Positions 20,601-22,986 of a stretch of DNA of 22,986 bases are shown here, piece by piece. The translations under genes and the position numbers were made by a program. Each line of letters begins with the position of its first letter. Within the stretch, counting starts at the first letter, position 1. Under the pieces are notes generated by a model. That model was not told the origin of the DNA. It was given only the letters and a program-made list of their open reading frames with translations, and did not search any database. Source of the stretch: Mycobacterium sp. (GTDB lineage: Bacteria; Actinomycetota; Actinomycetes; Mycobacteriales; Mycobacteriaceae); assembly GCA_025965815.1 (NCBI GenBank), contig JAOPWF010000813.1, positions 1-22,986 on the forward strand, read 5' to 3'.

Positions 20601-21217
20601 CGGTGGACCTGGAGCGGATCGCGGGCGTCGCACACGAACCCGACGGCAAGCCGTCGGGCGTCGTGGTGCTCACGCACGGCGCGGGCGGCAGTCGTGAATC
20701 GCCCCTGCTGATCCGGCTCTGCGACGAATGGGCGGGCCGCGGCTGGCTGGCCGTGCGCTACAACCTGCCTTACCGGCGCCGACGGCCCAAGGGTCCCCCG
20801 TCCGGGTCAGCGGCCTCGGACCGGGTGGGCATCATTGAAGCGGTGGCCGTGGCAAGAGAGTTGGGCGAGGGGCCCGTGATCGCGGGCGGGCACTCCTACG
20901 GTGGGCGGCAGACGTCGATGGCGGTCGCCGAGGGCCTGAAAATAGATGTATTGACAGTGTTCTCCTATCCCCTGCACCCTCCCGGCAAGCCCGAGCGGTT
21001 ACGCACCGAGCATCTGCCGCTGGTCTCGGTGCCCACGGTCTTCACCCACGGCACCGCCGACCCCTTCGGAACACTCGACGAGCTGCGTGCCGCCGCGCCG
21101 CTGATCAAGGCACCCACCCGCATCGTCGAGGTCACCGGCGCCCGCCACGACCTGGGGTCGAAGTCCCTTGACGTCCCCTCGCTGGCTGTCGACGCCGCCC
21201 TGGCGCTGCTGGGCTAG
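20597..21217 (+). CDS. Alpha/beta hydrolase, Tex30/KANL3-like
   Basis: This is a small alpha/beta-hydrolase of about 206 residues. VVVLTHGAGGSRESPLL carries the oxyanion region, and WLAVRYNLPYRRRRPKGPP is typical of the Tex30/KANL3 group. The nucleophile is Ser100 in GGHSYGGR, with Asp155 in HGTADPFG and His184 in TGARHDLG completing the triad. The start is uncertain: TTG 20597 would overlap the thiD stop as TTGA, and GTG 20603 is two codons on. Earlier in-frame starts back to 20522 would lie inside thiD. No Shine-Dalgarno is visible, so coupling to thiD is likely. From memory, M. tuberculosis has a similar gene (Rv0421c) beside thiD. The substrate is unknown; a role in thiamine salvage is a guess from operon position only. 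Confidence 0.85.
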
Positions 21218-21245
21218 CCGGGTCGCTGGTTCGGGCGCCGCAGCG

Positions 21246-21701
21246 TCAGCAGTTCGCTTTGACCTTGAAAGTCGCGGTCGCCCGTTTGGGCTTGTCGGCA
21301 TTGAACCCGTCGACTGTGCCGCTGATCGTCCACGTGTTGCCGGCAATACCGGCGTCGGCGTTGCCGCCCTGGCCATCCCAGTAGGAACCGGTGAACCCGT
21401 CAAGATTGCGGATCTGAACCGACTTGGCCGTGAGCATCTCCCCGCTTTGGACGACCGCGGTGACACCGGCCGTTTTGTCGCCGGCTTCGATGATCCACAA
21501 CCACTGCGCCTGGGCGCAATTGACGGCATCTGTCGGGCCCATGCGCTTTCCGTTCACGGTCACCTCAGCGGTACCGGGAGGCAGCGCTCCCGCTGGCTGT
21601 TGCGGCTCGGCCGGTGGCGACGAGCAGCCGCCGATAATGACCGCCGATACTGACGCGGCACCTGCCACGGCAACGAATCGGTTCTTCACGACGCTTGCCA
21701 T
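21246..21701 (-). CDS. LpqH (19 kDa)-family lipoprotein
   Basis: This 151-residue predicted lipoprotein has a short positive N-terminus (VKNR), a hydrophobic stretch and the lipobox IGGC with Cys26. A proline-rich linker (about 29-43) tethers the mature domain to the membrane. The domain shows TAEVTVNGKRM, AVNCAQAQ, an acidic/hydrophobic core and a C-terminal TFKVKANC. Two further cysteines, C62 and the final C151, match the paired cysteines of LpqH. It resembles the mycobacterial 19 kDa antigen family. ATG 21701 lacks a good ribosome site; the GTG five codons later is an alternative. It converges on the hydrolase gene 28 bases away and diverges from the monooxygenase. The function of this family member is unknown. 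Confidence 0.87.
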   Translation of the reverse strand: MASVVKNRFVAVAGAASVSAVIIGGCSSPPAEPQQPAGALPPGTAEVTVNGKRMGPTDAVNCAQAQWLWIIEAGDKTAGVTAVVQSGEMLTAKSVQIRNLDGFTGSYWDGQGGNADAGIAGNTWTISGTVDGFNADKPKRATATFKVKANC

Positions 21702-21825
21702 GGCGACCGGTTACCCGCAGCGGCGCGCGCTATGCAGCGCCAATCGCGCGGTGACCGATCGTCATGGGAAAATGGCGACCGGTAACTCGTCTACGTCGCC
21801 GGCCGGTGATGTGGACCACAGAGAG

Positions 21826-21841
21826 CTTACTTTGAAGTAAG
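21826..21841. promoter_or_regulatory. Perfect palindromic operator candidate before the monooxygenase
   Basis: CTTACTT-TG-AAGTAAG is a perfect inverted repeat with 7-base arms and a 2-base centre, 13 bases upstream of ATG 21855. TAAGGT (21838-21843) overlaps its right arm and could be a -10 box 11 bases before the ATG, which would give a leaderless or nearly leaderless mRNA. The size and symmetry are those of TetR-family operators, but the regulator is not in the window. It could also affect the divergent lipoprotein gene. Confidence 0.5.
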
Positions 21842-21854
21842 GTACGGTCTGCAC

Positions 21855-22986
21855 ATGAGCGCGCGGCAACTGGACGTGGTCATCGTGGGAGCGGGTTTCG
21901 GCGGTATCGGAGCCGCCATCCAGCTCAAGCGGCTGGGCTACGACAACATCGCGATTCTCGAGCGCGAGGACGACCTCGGCGGTACCTGGTACGTCAACCA
22001 CTACCCCGGCTTGGCGGTCGACGTCCCCACGACCACGTACTCCTACTTCTTCGAGCCGAACCCGAACTGGTCGCGGCTGTTCTCCACGGGCGCTGATATC
22101 AAGCAGTACGCCGACGATGTGGCCGACAAGTACGACGTGCGCCGTCACATCCGCTACAACACGACCGTCGAAGGCGCCCGCTGGGACGAAGAGGCAAAGG
22201 TCTGGCGCGTCGCGCTGGCCGATGGCGACACGCTGACCACGCGCTACCTGATCACCGCCACGGGCTTCCTTTCGCAGCCGCGGGTGCCGGACATCCCCGG
22301 TATCGACAGCTTCACGGGCAAGATCATCCACACCACTGACTGGGACGATGACTACGACCCACAGGGCCGCCGGGTCGCCGTCATCGGCACCGGTGCGACC
22401 GCGGTCCAACTCATCCCGGAACTCGCCAAGAAGGCGGCCGATCTCACCGTCTTTCAGCGCACCCCCATCTGGGTGGTCCCCAAGATCGACGTGCGCTTCT
22501 CGGAGCGGGCGAAGCGACTGTTCGCCAGGGTGCCGTTCACACAGCGGGCGATCCGCTGGCTCACCGACTCCATCTATGAAGTCATGATCGTCACCGCGGT
22601 CTTGCATCACCGGAATTTCCGGCGGCTCAACATCGCGGCCGCCGACCTGTCGAAAATGCACCGGTTCGCCTCGATCCGTGACAAGGAACTGCGCGAGAAG
22701 CTGACGCCGGACTACGACTTCGGCTGCAAGCGGCCCACATTCTCCAACGGCTACTACCGAGCGTTCACCAAACCGCACGTGCACCTGCAGTCCAGCGGAA
22801 TCGAGCGCATCGAAGCCGACGGCATCGTCAGCGCCGACGGCACCAAAACGGTGATCGACACTTTGGTGCTGGCCACCGGTTTCGACCTGTGGGACGCTAA
22901 CTTCCCCGCCATCGAAGTCATCGGGCGCGAAGGCCGTAACCTCGGAAAGTGGTGGCGCGACAATCGATTCCAGGCCTATCAGGGCG
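21855..22986 (+). CDS. Class B flavin monooxygenase, Baeyer-Villiger type (partial)
   Basis: The frame is open from ATG 21855 to the window end, giving 377 residues without a stop, so the C-terminus is missing. The FAD Rossmann motif GAGFGGIGAA is at 12-21, then LEREDDLGGTWY (35-46) and HYPGLAVDVPTTTYSYFF. The Baeyer-Villiger fingerprint FxGxxxHxxxW is present (F153, G155, H159, W163), followed by the NADPH Rossmann motif GTGATAVQ (178-185) and LVLATGFD near the end of the visible part. Such enzymes use NADPH and O2 to insert oxygen next to ketones or to oxidise heteroatoms. Mycobacteria hold many, including EtaA/EthA and MymA. Codon use matches the thi operon. The gene is divergent from the lipoprotein and has a palindromic operator candidate at its start, with no strong Shine-Dalgarno. 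The substrate is unknown. Confidence 0.93.
   Translation, partial: MSARQLDVVIVGAGFGGIGAAIQLKRLGYDNIAILEREDDLGGTWYVNHYPGLAVDVPTTTYSYFFEPNPNWSRLFSTGADIKQYADDVADKYDVRRHIRYNTTVEGARWDEEAKVWRVALADGDTLTTRYLITATGFLSQPRVPDIPGIDSFTGKIIHTTDWDDDYDPQGRRVAVIGTGATAVQLIPELAKKAADLTVFQRTPIWVVPKIDVRFSERAKRLFARVPFTQRAIRWLTDSIYEVMIVTAVLHHRNFRRLNIAAADLSKMHRFASIRDKELREKLTPDYDFGCKRPTFSNGYYRAFTKPHVHLQSSGIERIEADGIVSADGTKTVIDTLVLATGFDLWDANFPAIEVIGREGRNLGKWWRDNRFQAYQG

Noticed and set aside
21218..21245. Possible bidirectional terminator between the hydrolase and the lipoprotein
   Set aside because: The 28 bases are GC-rich but form no clear stem with a T-run on either strand.
21762..22784. Long open frame of 340 codons on the minus strand
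   Set aside because: It is antisense to the flavin monooxygenase, which has full FAD, NADPH and fingerprint motifs. The reverse translation shows no domain and is a GC-skew shadow.

Overview
The window looks like the chromosome of a mycobacterium, probably a rapid grower (Mycolicibacterium type). The evidence is a Mas/Pks5-type iterative polyketide synthase next to a PapA acyltransferase and a fatty acyl-AMP ligase, a glycosyltransferase of the mycobacterial GPL/LOS type, an LpqH-family lipoprotein, a thiC-thiD-hydrolase order that I recall from M. tuberculosis, and GC-rich codon use. Species cannot be fixed from the sequence.

Region 1 (about 1-15432) is an acyl-glycolipid locus. A forward glycosyltransferase (228-1475) converges on a long reverse-strand gene series that runs from 15432 down to 1500. 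In transcription order this is: a Pks5/Mas-like synthase (KS-AT-DH-ER-KR-ACP, no thioesterase); a PapA acyltransferase; three tandem paralogous HxxxD acyltransferase-like proteins, here called A, B and C; a C-terminal relic of a fourth paralog; and a FAAL-type FadD. The inferred pathway is as follows. The FadD adenylates a fatty acid and hands it to the PKS. The PKS elongates it with methylmalonyl units to a methyl-branched acid. PapA and/or the paralogs transfer it to a sugar, probably trehalose. The glycosyltransferase decorates the sugar. The gene set resembles lipooligosaccharide (pks5-papA-fadD) loci of M. smegmatis and M. marinum. No MmpL transporter lies inside the window.

Region 2 (15433-16120) is 688 bases without a credible gene. 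It is less GC-rich in its middle and must hold the promoter of the PKS operon. It contains a near-perfect CRP/FNR-like palindrome overlapping a TATGAT hexamer.

Region 3 (16121-17887, reverse) is a 14-helix DHA2/EmrB-type MFS exporter.

Region 4 (18062-21217, forward) is a thiamine operon. A TPP riboswitch includes the Shine-Dalgarno sequence of thiC. thiC overlaps thiD by ATGA, and thiD abuts or overlaps a Tex30/KANL3-like alpha/beta hydrolase.

Region 5 (21246-22986) holds a reverse LpqH-like lipoprotein and, divergent from it, a class B flavin monooxygenase (Baeyer-Villiger type) cut by the window end. A perfect 7+2+7 palindrome sits directly before the monooxygenase start.

The most unusual point is the acyltransferase array: three complete tandem paralogs of a distinctive family, followed in frame, directly behind the stop codon of the last one, by the decayed C-terminus of a fourth.
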